Positions 32,792 through 47,113 of a DNA stretch of 64,000 nucleotides are shown one piece after another. A program made the translations under genes and the position numbers. Origin of the DNA: Rhizoctonia solani (Eukaryota > Basidiomycota > Agaricomycetes > Cantharellales > Ceratobasidiaceae); contig NC_057375.1 in NCBI RefSeq assembly GCF_016906535.1, positions 1,860,001-1,924,000 on the forward strand, read 5' to 3'. The notes beneath the pieces were generated by a model. The model had not been told where the DNA came from. It worked only from the letters and a program-made list of their open reading frames with translations, and ran no database searches. Within the stretch, counting starts at the first letter, position 1. The number at the start of each line of letters is the position of its first letter.

Positions 32792-34555
32792 TCAAAGAAA
32801 ACAACCTATATTATGCCTTTCTTCTGTGGCCAGGTAGTACAACAGTCTCTTTGCGCCTTCTTCCTCTACCTCACCTTTCTCGAGATCCATCCTGCTCGTC
32901 CCAATTGACTCATTGATTGACTCTGAGCGAGGAGCATATTTGACATCGTTCATCATGATATCACCTTGTTGTTCGGTCGTGATCGTTACCTAAAGTGAGG
33001 TGAAACGTCAACAACGTGGCCCTAACACTCTAAATTCCAATGACCTACCTGAACACTCATCTGATGCATCCCGTCATCAACATCATCCTTCTTGCTCCTC
33101 AGAACATCTCCAATCTTGCTTATGAAGCTCTTGCTGCGTCGACCTGTGGGCTTGCCAAACACTACGGGCTCGCCTCGTCGGATCACAGACGATACACGTT
33201 CTCGAGAAATATGGACGTGTGACCTGACGCCCTCATCATCTGGGAGAGATTGGTTCGAGACGACCGGGGCGCCAGGAGCATTAGTGGGGCAATGAGTGGG
33301 GGAGTTCTCAGATCCGCCCTGGGCGATGTTGTCCGTCACCCAGAACAGCACCAACGCGTTGACTGTCACATCGGCACCACAGCTTCCCAAACAAACCCAC
33401 CCCAGTTGCTGCCCATGCATGATGGTTAATACAGCGATGTTGATCTAAATTAATGACGTAACATTGAGGCATTCAATTACCACGAGGATAAATCGGGACG
33501 TACGGTAGAGGTAGTCAAAGCCGCAAAAGCTGCAACCAGAGTCCTCATGGCCATCTTCTTAATCCTAGGATTAGACAACCGGCTTCGGAATAATGGCCAC
33601 AGGAACATTCCTGTCAGGAATATATTGATATATAGGTCGTAAATGAGTAGCGATAACGATCTACGTCGGCCTCATGTATCAGCCCCTGAATGTAGCAAGG
33701 CCAGAATGCCAACTCACGCGTATTTTCGGAGTCCAATGATACACGATCTATCATCCCTGAAATAAGCGACCCTACCTAATCAACCCACGCAGTATGAGTA
33801 TGAATAGTACAGAAAAATTCTGGGGTGAATGGCTTACCAATGAGCATCATAATCACAATAGCTACATATGGCATCATCGTAACGAGGCACCCCCAATAAA
33901 CCTTGGAGTGTAACCTTGGCTGGTGTGTCCCGCCCCAAACAACGTGAACCTATGCTTGGAGGTCAGTCTCGGCCTGATAAAACCGGGAGGGAGGAGTCTA
34001 CCTTTTCAATAAGAAACGAGTAAATTAACATTTTGCTACCAGCATATAATAGAATGCACGCGTAGATTCCGAGGGCGCAGTTGAGAAAGCTGCTTGACAT
34101 GCCAGCGCCTCCGATTAAAAGACCAGCTACGTACGCATGTGTTAACCGACCGAAATTCGAAACCGAGTGCAGGACAGTAACGTACTGGAGAACAGAAATA
34201 GCCAACTAAATCAAACAGTCAGACAAAACACGCTAAATAACAAGAGAGCGGCACTTGCGAGTCAAGAAAGACTAGGAGTACGCAAAGCCTTGGCCAAGAC
34301 ATGCTCATCCATGTATGCCAAGAAAAGAAAGGCTCTCCTGTCGTCCGACGAGCAAAACAAAACGCAAGAATGCTGCATCCTACAGTTGCCCGTATTAGCC
34401 CTGCACCGCTTACACTGCCCAATACACTCACCAAATAAATGAATGACGCTCGATAAAGCTTGCATAGACTGGTTTGGGAATACAATCCCTGCCAATTGCG
34501 CTGGATGGTCCGTGTACGGCCCACTAATGGGCATCGATGGGGAGATGACGACCAT
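32792..34555 (-). CDS. Polytopic (about seven-helix) membrane protein of unknown function
   Basis: Start MVVISPSMPISGPYTDHPAQ (ATG at 34555), then hydrophobic blocks: AISVLQYVTVLHSVSNFGRL, THAYVAGLLIGGAG with FLNCALGIYACILLYAGSKM, YWGCLVTMMPYVAIVIMML, LLLIYDLYINIFLTGMFLW, MRTLVAAFAALTTS with INIAVLTIM, and WVCLGSCGADVTVNALVLFW. The C-terminal tail of about 150 residues is hydrophilic, with KSFISKIGDVLRSKKDD and acidic LEKGEVEEEG, ending ERHNIGCFL, stop 32792-32794. Seven or eight short introns. The layout resembles a fungal family of 7-TM proteins with long cytosolic tails, but no GPCR signature was recognised. The second exon region (34230-34390) is ambiguous and may hold a lesion. Confidence 0.65.
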
Positions 34556-34620
34556 AAATAATAAGGAAAGAGAGAGATGGGGAGATGAAAAGAGCGAGTC
34601 CTCCTGTGGTCCAAAATGAT

Positions 34621-34627
34621 ATTTATA
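34621..34627 (-). promoter_or_regulatory. TATA box of the membrane protein gene
   Basis: TATAAAT on the minus strand, about 66 bp upstream of the ATG at 34555. Confidence 0.45.
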
Positions 34628-36049
34628 CACTGGATATCGGGGGCTTCGCCGGTACCGGAGAAGACCTCGGAGCACCGCAGATCAAGGATCCACACGATCG
34701 GCGGGTCGCTAGGCACCACTCCCACACACCCTTAATTAAGTTCCTCGGTTGCTCGTACCTTGTCGATCGGGCCCCTCATCGCCCAGGGGTACACACGCGA
34801 GATACAGGAGAACGGTTTGCTGGTCATATAATATCGCTGCCCACATATAATGGCTCTCTTCGGGCTACGACATTGGGCGCAGCTGGCACTGGCGCAGCCC
34901 GGGCTTGATGAGTCGGAAGCATTCTGATACACACCCGCCTAACGAGGATGACATAATACTTGGACCCGACACGGTTATTTCCGACGGATGATCGTTGTGA
35001 TTCAAGACTGGGTGAAGCATGCGGAAGGGGACAAATCGACTCGGAATGTTCTGGATTTGTGGATATCCGGACTATCAACGTGATTTTGAGCTGATGTGTT
35101 TGGAGTCGATGGGTGGCGGGAGGTGAGTGGGATAAACTTATAAAAGCATAGGTAGGTGGAGCGCGCACGGCCGAGAGGCGTGGGTTAAAATGGCTATCAC
35201 GTGGAAGACGTTCTGTCGTAATGTGGGCATGTCAGCTACAATATGGGTCCTAGTATTGATGAATGTATAGTACTCATTTTTTCTCACCTGATGATGGTCC
35301 ATATGTGTGGGGCAAGCGAGGGAGCCAGGTTATCAAACTTTCCGACCATATTCATCCACCACCCACACATACCCAGGGGGTGCGCCGTAAGTGACAAGTA
35401 GCATCTTCGGAGATTACGCGCATGCATAACAAAGGGTAGCCTGCTTATACATCAGTACATTCAGGATTTTTGTTTATAAAGACTAAACGATCAAACTTTC
35501 GTTGACATACGAAACAATATGTGTGGAAGGGATGAGACGATCTATATTAAGGTACACTTAAAGATCCGGCTATTCGATTCACCTACTCCTCTTATTTGCT
35601 TGGAATATACGCGGGATCTCCGTACTCTAGGCCTCCAGTTATCGAGCTTGGACCGCTGGTAACGTTCCTACACTTGAGTGTACTTTATTGAGCTATTTTC
35701 ATGGACAAAGCAGTCTACCCAATTCACCAACAAGCATTTGTGAGATTAGGTGGATGTGATCACTCTTAAGACGCCACTTCAAGTCTTTCAACATAAATAT
35801 GAAGATGAAAATGAGGTAGTTTGCAAGAGAATTTATACATGCGAGCAAGTTACATACCGAGATTGAAGGCCTACTGAAGCGTCAAGTAAGTTTAGACTTG
35901 GGTGAATATACGCAAATCTTAATTAGCTGTATTAGAAAGTTTCTGGAGCAACATTTCTGAAAATTCGAGTAATTTGGAAAGGTTTCCTGTACCGATATCC
36001 ATCGCTATGGTAGTAAATTTGACCGATGGACGCACCCCAAGCTCGTATC
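34628..36049. other. Gene-free stretch
   Basis: A TTATAAAAG at about 35135 precedes only a 26-codon frame (MAITWKTFC, 35190). No conserved exon was recognised on either strand. Confidence 0.45.
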
Positions 36050-37030
36050 TCACGTCCAACACAGCCTGTTCACCGAGGAGAGCGACCCATTAAATGTTTT
36101 AGACATATGCATGCTCACCACCCAAGTGTTGCCGCCCTCCACGTGTGGCCCCAAACAAGTCTCGGTTATAGCAAGAACGGGCAATAACAATCTTGTCATC
36201 TGGCTTAACAATCCTAAATTATAACGCATCCACTCTAACAAGCGCTTTCCGTTAATAGCGAGCAAGCTTCTCGTTAGGGTAAGATACTTACTATCCATCC
36301 TGATCCATAGATGCTACCCGAATGGTTGTGTCCACCTTGAATCCATCCACCGACAGTTCGTACGCTTGGGTATGCTCCGCCGACGACTTGACATTATGAC
36401 CATTGGCGACTTTGTAAACGTCTGAATAAACACCAATTGGAACAATAAAGCAGAATAGTCATTGAGTACCCATCAACTCATCGTTCGGAAGCTGGGATTC
36501 TTACCCCGGATTCTCCTCTTGTTTCGGGGTAACCGGTCCCCACAAATAAGTTCGTAAAGTTAATTCCCCTAAGGTCATGTGAGATCCTTTTCCACTCGAG
36601 CAGCCCAAACTAATATATCTCATCAAAAAGTGTATTTTCAGCACGCAATGAAGTAATGTACAAGTCATGACCCGTATTTTTCGCAACCAGCCTTAAATCA
36701 TGATGTCTCGCAAACTTGACTTCACCACATGGGGATCGTTTCGGACGTCCATGGAGTAAACAGGAGCAAATACCTGATTGCAGGTCTCGTTTTGGGAGTG
36801 TCCATGCGGCACTAATTCCGGGCAGCGTCATCAGAGTTGGGGTGATGGCATACCCAATCAGCAGGAAGTGGTGCAACAAGGTACTCACCAATAAATACGT
36901 TGAACGCGGACCATATATTAAGGGGTAGCCAGCGGGGGTCTTTGCACGTGCAGGGATTAGCGGCGAGCACCCGAGATGAGAACATGCCAGTGACGAGAGA
37001 AGCCAATCCTAGAGTATGGATTTTAATCAT
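36050..37030 (-). pseudogene. FAD-linked (BBE-type) oxidase fragment
   Basis: BBE-type secreted oxidases carry covalent FAD and oxidise alcohols or sugars. The start MIKIHTLGLASLVTGMFSSR (ATG at 37030) is a signal peptide, followed by the typical CTCKDPRWLPLNIWSAFNVF. Then VKFARHHDLRLVAKNTGHDL, VGGAYPSVRTVGGWIQGG with HNHSGSIYGSG, LEWMRYNL, KPDDKIVIARSCYNRDLFG and GGNTWVV lie in changing frames. Stops and frame changes separate these blocks. The C-terminal substrate and BBE region is absent. It is a truncated, decayed copy. Confidence 0.7.
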
Positions 37031-38171
37031 AGTAGATATTATGAAAAAGGGAAACTTCGATGAAAATAGCAGAGTTATATAGTCTGACTCGCTGTAGACA
37101 AAGCTAGATGCGCAATATTATTGGGCGAGCGACAGGTTGAGTCAATGATGAACGGGGGATCTTTGTGAAAGTAGGATCGTGGAGGAACTGTCCTGTTAAA
37201 TAAAACTTGCTAATATTGACCCCATTGCAATGCCCGCAGCCTGAAATTCCGCATACAGAAGTTCTCGTTGGATCAAAGCGCATTTCGAGCTCATGATCAG
37301 CTTCAAGTTGATACGGGGTTTAGGATCCGACATGTGTGCTATCGTAAAGCGCTACAAACAAACAAAGACCAGTTTCCAGCTCTGTCAGTCAAGCTGCCAT
37401 TCACGAGAAGATTGACACACAGTGAATCTGTTGTGAATGGATTTTCGGCTGTATTGCCATATATACACCGTGCTCGTGCAAGGGATTTATGGCTGAACTT
37501 GTCTGTGTGGGCGGACATGATTGATGCTGGACGGTGATTGGCTATATTATGAGGTTCCACAACTGTCGCAGGCGACGGATCATTTTAACTTCGGGAGACA
37601 CGCCAAGCAAATGAGTGCCGTAATCCTAACTGTAATGCAAATGCACGCTTGAGAGAAGTCATGAATGACTACAACCTTGTTGGGTTGCAGCAAGGATATC
37701 ACAATAGATCATTCAAGAATTCGGTTTAACAAGGTCAAAGTTGACACAATTAGTGGCTCCTGATATCAGATCTCTGAGAACAAATACATTGCGTTCTCAT
37801 CGTGATATACATTGAACTACGAACATCTTCGCTTGATTAGCCTGTAGAGGTCCCCAAGGAAACTTCTTTTCTCGTCTCTATTAGCGAACAGGCGATCATG
37901 ATATGTTCGCAGGCTTGTTAGATGTCCATCAAAATGGCGGCTTGCCCGATTGTCGGAGGTATGCAGCAATTTCTAACTGCATTTGTTCTCACGAGGAGCA
38001 TATGGGAGCAGGAAGTCGGACTCATCGGTGGAACCGGCAAATTGCTTACCGCCGCAAGCGACTATACGCGTTGATCGGAGTGAATACGGGGCACTCCGCG
38101 TGCTTACGAGTACTCATCCTTGAAACCCCCAAGTCACTTACTTGAGCTTAGATATATCTACATGCTGAGGG
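37031..38171. other. Gene-free stretch
   Basis: Only short random frames; nothing recognisable. Confidence 0.5.
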
Positions 38172-38178
38172 TATAAAA
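38172..38178 (+). promoter_or_regulatory. TATA box of the expansin-like gene
   Basis: TATAAAA 91-97 bp upstream of the ATG at 38269. Confidence 0.55.
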
Positions 38179-38268
38179 CAAGGCAGCTTACTGAGTGAAT
38201 GGTATCCACAATCACCCGAGACAGCCGAATACTCCATTACATTTACTCACGCATTGCCCCTTGCAGCT

Positions 38269-38874
38269 ATGCTCTCGTTCAACAGATTCACTGCGCTCAT
38301 CATCTCTGCTGTTGGCTTTAGCGCCTGTGTCATTGCAGCCCCTGTTGAAGCTAGCAACAATCTTGTCACTCGCGGACCTTATGATGTCCACAACGGCTGG
38401 GCTACCTATTGTACGTTGTTTGCCAATTATTTTAATTAAACATGTACTCAGTCGCCTCAGATAACCCATCGGTTGGGCTGGGTGCCTGCGGATGGGCAAA
38501 TAGTGACGGCGAACTGGTGGCTGCTGTTGGGACGACTTTATACCAGGATACTATGGTTGGTGAGTCGCATGAGTATTATACCGAAGATCGCTCGCTAAGC
38601 TTTGCGCCTCTACTGAAGATGCCAATCCGAACCACAACCCAATCTGCGGGAGGATAGCAGCGGTGACATATGCAGGCAAGACCATCCAAGTCAAGGTTGT
38701 GGATCGATGCTACGCTTGTGGGTACAATGACATCGACCTATCCCCAGCTGTATTCCAGCAATTCGCACCTCTTGGTAAGCTTCAGAGAACTCCTAAGTGA
38801 GTGTAATAATACTCATTTGCTTTTGCTACACAGCGGTTGGGAAGTTGCAAGGCGTGTCATGGAGATTCACTTAG
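38269..38874 (+). CDS. Secreted expansin-like / RlpA-like double-psi beta-barrel protein
   Basis: Small secreted fungal proteins of this type are thought to loosen or bind cell walls, and some act at the plant interface. Start MLSFNRFTALIISAVGFSAC begins a signal peptide to about residue 24 (VIAAPVEA). The barrel has GWATYF|ASDNPSVGLGACGWANSD, VAAVGTTLYQDTMVD|ANPNHNPICG, GKTIQVKVVDRCYACGYND with IDLSPAVFQQFAPL, and ends VGKLQGVSWRFT, stop 38872-38874. Cys residues of LGACG, PICG and DRCYACG match the family, and so does the Asp of VVDRC. Three introns with standard ends. There is no C-terminal expansin CBM, so it is a one-domain form of about 130 residues. Confidence 0.85.
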
Positions 38875-39129
38875 TGGAATAAAAGATAGCCAAGATTGTA
38901 TGCGTACTTACCAGAGTGATTCTTGTGTGCTTTACCTGTGGATTTTTTCTCTCAAAACAATGACTGGTGCCTAAGGGTTGATATCGAAAGTCCCAGATAG
39001 CGTGAGATATTTGAATAGGAATTAAATTACGGGATATAGTGTCGTATATGAGTGCATGATAGCGACATAGGTGATACGAAACGCTTGGCTCAATACATAA
39101 TACCAAATTGATTAATCCTAAACTGAGTA
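38875..39129. other. A+T-rich spacer
   Basis: No feature supported. Confidence 0.4.
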
Positions 39130-39560
39130 TCCGAGTATAGCTCGTATCAGGTAACGAGTGTTCCGGCGTCAATTGTTGGAACTTGTTCAAGTTGCTCGCC
39201 TACGAACTCAAATCCACAAGATCGTCTCTAGAGCTCTTGACCTTGAGCTCCTCTATGATGTCTTTGACCTATTCGACGTATGTATTGTCGCTGATAGGTA
39301 TGGGGAATCGAGCTTTAGCTTTGCGCCAAAGACATACGATCATCTACGAAATTCAAAACAGTCTAGCATCGCCTGGTCAACAAGAGCTTGGGCTTCCAAG
39401 CTTCCGAAGGAATGCGAAGGCAGAGAATATCCTTAGCATGGGCATACCACTCAGCCCTCCGTCTATAGCTTGACATCGTAGGTGAATCTGGCTCCAGCCT
39501 TCGGTGTTATCATCTGGTACAGGCGGAAAACACACGGGTAGAGGCTCGCCTCATTTTGAA
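39130..39560 (-). other. Possible unidentified exons, minus strand
   Basis: Minus-strand blocks MSSYRRRAEWYAHAKDIL with LRIPSEAWKPKLLL, then TVLNFVDD, then VKDIIEELKVKSSRDDLVD and FVGEQLEQVPTIDAGTLVT look protein-like, and an intron with GTATGT and CGAATAG ends fits between two of them. The frames do not join without a slip. No family is recognised. Confidence 0.2.
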
Positions 39561-40415
39561 TCGCCCGAGTGCCCGGTCACTTTCCAGTAAAAAATAAAAA
39601 GCCGAGTGTTACCGAGCACCAAAAAACAGGCTCTTGCCCTACCAGCAGTTTCATGCTATAAAGCTTCGTATCTTCTTGAATACCGGAAACATACCCGGTC
39701 TTCAAAATGAACAACTACGTGTCGGCGTCCCTATGATATCAATAGAAATAATCGAAGGTTCATCGTTCCAATTCAAACAGAGATTTAATCGGATGCCAAC
39801 TCTTAATTCATAATTTTCAGTGATTCCAATAGCTGGGTACATATACAGTACAGTGGTTGCTGACTTGAAAACTGAATAAACTGGATCAGTTATTGCCGAT
39901 TTCAAATTGGATATAGTCTAAATGGCAAAGGCGCTTGCGTTCTCTAGAATCTTCCTCGTCTCCATCGTCCCCCGAGCATTCACCACCGGGCACAGATGAG
40001 GATCGTTCAATTTTTTTGTGCACCTAATTATTAGTTTATATTATACATGCTATCCCTGTTAAAGTTAACCTACGGTCTCCGAATAGCTACCGAATCAGCT
40101 GGCCTGGACTCATACCTTCAGTGCCTGCGAGTATTACAGATTATAGCCTACGATCGTCAGGGAATCATAGGCCGACCGCCTTTAGCGATCAAACCTTTTA
40201 GTTGACCGAGTCATATCTCTCGAGGAAGATTCGGTTGGAACGCCCTTCTGGGCGTATATCGCGCACTTTACGTACATTGCTCCTTCAGCTGAAGCGTAAT
40301 GTATGGTGAGCCAAAAGTATTTAACCAGTCTTTAATCTTGGCTCCAGTTCAAACCACTCTCAATCATCATCTTTCCAGCATAACCACCAATCACCTTTCA
40401 GCCAAAACTATCGCT
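39561..40415. other. Mostly gene-free stretch
   Basis: On the minus strand, 39919-40020 encodes an open acidic end with GGECSGDDGDEED and RERKRLCHL before a stop, but no upstream exons could be joined. CGCCCTTCTGGGCG near 40240 can form a short hairpin. Confidence 0.3.
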
Positions 40416-42118
<1,703 letters not shown>

Positions 42119-43036
42119 AATTATGTTGCTGTAGAAATATCATGATACACTCTGATTGTCGCCCATAGGTAATGTTGATAAACGATATTGACTTGGCCAG
42201 CGGCAGTTTGTGAGCAATAAGAGGGTCGATGCCTGTTCTCTCATATCGTATATATGTGAAGAGATAGACTTTGTTCTCTATTTGTCTTCCAGATCCCAGG
42301 AGTGTCCGACCGACGCCTGATAAGGAGATAAGATCTGCGGGCTATTTCCAATAATTTGCCTTGCCATCCCGGCTCGCGTAATCGCCGAGTAACCCATATG
42401 ATTCTTTGGTTGTTTCTCGTTCTATCCATGTAACAGCTATACTCTTGAGACTATGATGCCGATATGATTAATCTTGTAAGACATGGTTTAACTGTGTATG
42501 CCATCTCGTTCTGTTGCCAGCGCCACAGATATCATTTGGCAATGTTTGGTCCGGCTTGGTAGATCAGGCTGTCTTCTCGTATTTTCGCCATCGAATCACC
42601 GCTTCGCGAAGACACGCTTCCCCTACCACAAGCTCGGCCTTGTAATAAGCAAGGATGTGTTTCCCACCATGATTACTGGAGAGCTATTCTTACGGGGAAG
42701 AAAACCAGGTTTGTCATATCATGGGTCATAAGACGGCTGCGCGTAGTTATATATATCTTTAGTTGGACAGTTGAATAACCCCATCAAATTCACACATGAT
42801 GAAGACATTCCGAGAGATTCCTTTCAGCTCTGCCAAAAGTAGCGTGCTTGTATTACCTCTATTAGGGTGAATGCTAATCATAGTCATTTCTTGGCGGTGT
42901 TTGTTTGACAGATGTATGGTCAAACAGATAGGTACACGCTTATTTTTATCAACATTATTGAACATGTGAACTGGATCAATGCTGCGCCTGGCGGTCTGGC
43001 GGGGTGCGCGCGGGCCGTGTCGGCGAGATGAATGGG
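42119..43036. other. Gene-free stretch
   Basis: No exon supported between the CGS-type gene and the GH28 promoter. Confidence 0.5.
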
Positions 43037-43043
43037 TATATAA
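43037..43043 (+). promoter_or_regulatory. TATA box of the polygalacturonase gene
   Basis: TATATAA about 57-63 bp before the ATG at 43100. Confidence 0.55.
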
Positions 43044-43099
43044 CCCGAGTATAGGTATGGTGAAAGGTATCTCTCATAGTAACTCAATCAAGCCTCACA

Positions 43100-44639
43100 A
43101 TGATTTCTACACTTGCTCTGCTCTCTCTGACGCCTGTCGTATTCGCATCTCCGGCTCGTCGATGCACAGGTACCATATCCTCTCTCGACGACGTTTCTTC
43201 CGCCGTTGAGTGCACCACAGTGAGGGCATTTTATTATCAACATAAACGCGTGTGTCTAATTTCCGATAGATCAACATCAATTCTTTCACTGTACCCGCTG
43301 GCGAGACTTTTAGTATCAGCGCACCTACAGGGGCCACCATTAACGTCCTAGGGAATGTGACGGTACATATATGAAAGAATTATCCATCACAAATTCTAAT
43401 AACATCCATAGTTCGGATATGCCGTATGGTCAGGCCCTTTCTTTGAGCTAAGCGGGACAGATATTACGTGTAAGTCTCACTCCCCCAGGTTTCATAGTCC
43501 ACTTGGCTAAAACGGCACTAGTCAATGGCAATGGCTATACCTTCAACGGCCAAGGTGAACAATACTGGGACGGCCTCGGAAGCAGTGGGTCCACAAAACC
43601 CCACCCAATGATGAAGTATGTCACTTTATGCCATTGCCAATATTTATATTCTAAGTCTGTACAGGATCAAATCATCCGGCACCTTTACCAATCTCATCGT
43701 CAAGAATTCTCCGCAGCAATGCTTCAGTTTTGGAAATGACGCTGCCCTGACTGTCTCCAAAGTGACCGTAGATAACTGTAGGTTCTCGGCTCGCAGCGCA
43801 GACAAGATTGTGTACTAAAGGCTATGTTAGCGGACGGTAATAGCCCAAATAGCTTGAGTGATGGAAAGCCCGCAGGACATAACACTGATGGCTTCGACGG
43901 TGAACCAAATATCTGATACTTCATCAGCCTTACTGACACATTATTTAGTCTCGGTCTCGGATTTAACTATTGAGGATAGCACCGTCATTAATCAAGATGA
44001 TTGCCTTGCGATCAACAAAGGTTCCAATATTGTCTTCCAGCGCAATTCATGCAGCAACGGGCACGGGATCTCTATTGGGTCGATTACCTCAGATGTCACT
44101 GTCAGTAATGTCCAGATATTGGACAATACTGTGACAAGCAACGCACAAGGATTCCGCATCAAGACCGACGCTTCGGCAACTGGGTGAGTCGCCGAATGCT
44201 AATTAGCAGTGCGCTTCTAATTTATGGCCTCTCATAGATCCATGGTGTCAGGCATCTACTATTCCGGTAACACCGCGACGGGATGTACAAGCTACGGTGT
44301 AATTGTTGATCAGAGCTACCCTTCAACTTTGGGAACTCCTGGAACTGGCGTTATCATTTCGGTGTGTAACTCGGGGTATTGTTACCAAGTTGATCTTGTT
44401 AACATATGTCACAGAACGTAACTTTTGCGGGCACCAACACTGTTTCCGTGGCAAGTGGTGCCGATGAGGTCGAGGTGAACTGCGGCTCTGGTTCTTGCAC
44501 TGGTAAGTGTGCTGGTATCTGGTACCATAATAGTCGACTGAGTTGGGCCACAGGTACCTGGAACTGGTCGGGTCTGAAAGTCTCCGGAGGATCGGCTGGG
44601 TCGAGCGATTACAGTGGGATCACCGGGTTCTCAGTGTGA
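43100..44639 (+). CDS. Secreted endopolygalacturonase, GH28
   Basis: GH28 enzymes cut homogalacturonan in pectin. Start MISTLALLSLTPVVFA is a signal peptide, then a short propeptide and CTGTISSLDDVSSAVECT. Right-handed beta-helix blocks follow: TFNGQGEQYWDGLGSSGS, KPHPMMK, KNSPQQCFSF, SDGNSPNSLSDGKPAG with HNTDGFD, INQDDCLAINKGSNI, NSCSNGHGISIGS, QGFRIKT, YGVIVDQSY, and a last GTWNWSGLKVSGG with GSSDYSGITGFSV. All catalytic and binding motifs are there: the Asp of NTDGFD, both Asp of QDDC, His of GHG and RIKT. Introns of 45-70 nt; the one before SDGNSPN is spliced at ATGTTAG|CGG to keep frame. About 360 residues, normal for fungal endo-PGs. No lesion seen. Confidence 0.95.
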
Positions 44640-45262
44640 ACAATAATTTCTATATTTCCTTGGACTATTTCTTTTAAGTTGTCAAAATTGTTCTCGTTTC
44701 TAAAAATACAAAGAATAGATGGTTTCAATGTATAGGATGTGTGCGCACAACTTTTTGTAAACACCTCAAAAATAACCACTGGGTAATATAACTATACCGG
44801 TATCCCTCCAATGGACCATGCACAGCTGAATAATCCCATGCGAGTGCAAATCTGGTGTCTAAAGGTTTTCATAGGCTGCTTGTGGTATGAACGAGACCAG
44901 GGTGACAGTAATGGCCCTGGAAGATGGCATTATGATTGAACGACTGCATCAACTTGAGTATCAAAAGCATGGCATAGAAGCTAGTCCTGAAAATGAGCCA
45001 AAACCCTCAGTATCAATCGATCCCATGTCACTTAATCAGATTGGGAGTGCTCCCGTGGCGCATATCGGGTTCCGCGGGCCCCTTTACAGGCGGAAGTCAC
45101 GACCCGCGAGTCCCGCCTCGTCTCCTTTTTTTGTTGGGTACCTGGTCTAATCGACCTTGTCAAAATGCTGCTCCGAGGTCTCCGGTTTCAGTATTTATAA
45201 ATTTTCGGGTCTCTGCAAAGGCCAATACCACCCACACATACCTCTTCTTCACATCCGGAGCG
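44640..45262. other. Spacer and promoter of the DJ-1-like gene
   Basis: G+C-rich near 45060-45130. The plus-strand frames here are not conserved-looking. Confidence 0.4.
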
Positions 45263-46109
45263 ATGTACAATCCCAAAACGCTTTCCATCGCTGTTGTACT
45301 CTTCCCGGGAGTTACTTTTCTGGACTTTCAATACGTTTCATTTCACCAGGAATGCAAACTGAAACCTGATCGAGAACATTCACAGGTCCGATGGAACTCT
45401 TGGAAACCGCCGGTATCAACTCTGGTGGAGGAGCCTTCTTCGAGTCTATTCCAGGAATTCCAAAGCCCAAAGTGAAGTTCGAGTCCGAGTATGTAGCTGA
45501 AACTCGCCAGCCGATAAGGGGATTAGCTGGGCCCCCGATCACAGCTACCAAGACGTTTGACGAGGTTTCGTCGAAGCAGTTCGATATCATTTTAATACCA
45601 GGCGGTAAGGTTTTATCATTCAAGTTTGAACAACCTATGATTTAGCCAATTCGCTAGGTTCAATTCAACTTGATAACATTTCGAAACCGCTTGCCGAGTT
45701 TGTACGGGCACAGCTACCGGGTGCCCAATACGTCCTCACGGTCTGTAGTGGTAGCTGGCTGCTTGCCGCACTGGGTCTGCTCGACGGGAAAAAGGCCACC
45801 TCCAATAAATTTCTATTCAACGAAATCAAGGTACGTTCCTCCCTGTCTAGTTGCCTTGCGTGTCTCTAATGCTACCGAACTCTGCAGAAAACGACTAGTT
45901 CGAGTATCCAATGGGTGGCTAAGGCGCGTTGGGTTGTTGATGACAATATATGGACGAGCTCGGGTGTGACTGCAGGACAGGATATGGCGTACGAGTTTCT
46001 CAAAACGCTCGCCGGACTGGAATTTGCGATTGCGGCGAAGAATGTGCTCGAGTTGCGAGCGACTAGCTCAGACGATGATGAGTTTGCGGATGTATTTAAA
46101 CTTACTTAA
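45263..46109 (+). CDS. DJ-1/PfpI (ThiJ) family protein
   Basis: DJ-1/PfpI proteins share a flavodoxin-like fold with a reactive cysteine; roles include glyoxalase, isonitrile hydratase and stress protein. Start MYNPKTLSIAVVLFPGVTF with LDFQ, then GPMELLETAGINSGG (conserved Glu), TKTFDEVSSKQFDIILIPGG, LAEFVRAQLPGAQYVLTVCS with GSWLLAALGLLDGKKATS (nucleophile elbow Cys in TVCSGS), WVAKARWVVDDNIWTSSGVT with AGQDMAYEFLKTLAGLEFAI, and ATSSDDDEFADVFKLT, stop 46107-46109. Four short introns. The first junction (about 45335-45389) is one base out for GPMELLE, so the donor may be elsewhere or a base is missing. The architecture is nearest to isonitrile hydratase-like or AraC-type DJ-1 proteins without the DNA-binding part. 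Confidence 0.8.
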
Positions 46110-46679
46110 TGTTGTCCTCATCCTCATGCATGTACACTTGTATCTATCTTGCCCTTAGTAATGCTGACTAGTTTTGATTTGTTGGAAATTGCCAAAGACT
46201 ATAGACCACTGCACAGCGACACCTTTGGGTCTGCATTAGGCGATGTTTATCTAATCACGAGTCGACTGAATCACTACCAACTTACGCAAAGTTCTATATC
46301 TACCATGTACGCCGCCATACCAATTGCAATGTAAAGTTTTCTGGATCCTAGACACAGACTACAATTCCCGCTAAGGAGGCGCTCGGGGCGCTTCTTGACA
46401 GCCTACAATAGCCCAATCGCTGGACTGCCGCATGTTCCCGATAGTGTAGTAACAAGTTATGGAGACGGTTCACAACGGGTATCAATACACATATATTGCA
46501 GATGAGACAAGTCAGAGAAAGCAATTGGGTTAACAATTTGCTAAAATGAGGATAATGTTGCGCGTATACAGAGAATGGACGGTGGTATCAAGAATCTAGG
46601 ACAAGTCCATCTAATTGACATATGAGAATTGGTTGGCAGGTCACAGCACCAAGAGCCAATTAGAAGGGGATAGGCGCGA
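46110..46679. other. Gene-free stretch
   Basis: No supported feature. Confidence 0.4.
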
Positions 46680-47113
46680 AAGCTTCGCATACGTTGTCAC
46701 ATTCAGGAAACACGAAATTACACTCTTCGGTGTTGGCTCCAATACTAATTACAACACGTCAGAAAGTGCCTTGCATTGGTTAAAAGACGTACTCACTCGC
46801 ATTGATTACAACGAATACCCTCCCGGCAGAAATCTTTCTTCCCAATATTCCCGATGATCCCGCTAGGCCAGTTACCATCCTTGACGCAACGGACGGTCAT
46901 TCTAGGACATATGTCGTAGGTGGTGGGTACCTGAACCGAGGATTGCAGGCTCGATTCATCAAGAGAGTTCTCCAGTGGTTTGGGAGCGGAGAAGATAGAG
47001 AGAGCTGGGAGCAAGAATCGGTAAATAGTAGGAATGTACATGATATTCAAGTTGAGTGTATAGATGGTGGTGGTAACAGAGGAAGTGTGGTTCTGATGAC
47101 GAAATACACCTAG
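46680..47113 (+). other. Unidentified possible gene fragment
   Basis: The plus strand holds two open blocks: VVTFRKHEITLFGVGS with ALHWLKDVLTRIDYNEYPP, and IFLPNIPDDPARPVTILDAT, RTYVVGGGYLNRGLQ, ARFIKRVLQWFGSGED, ending with a stop at 47111-47113. They lie in different frames and overlap near 46800-46855. I recognise no family. It may be a remnant 5'-truncated gene upstream of the transposon. Confidence 0.25.
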
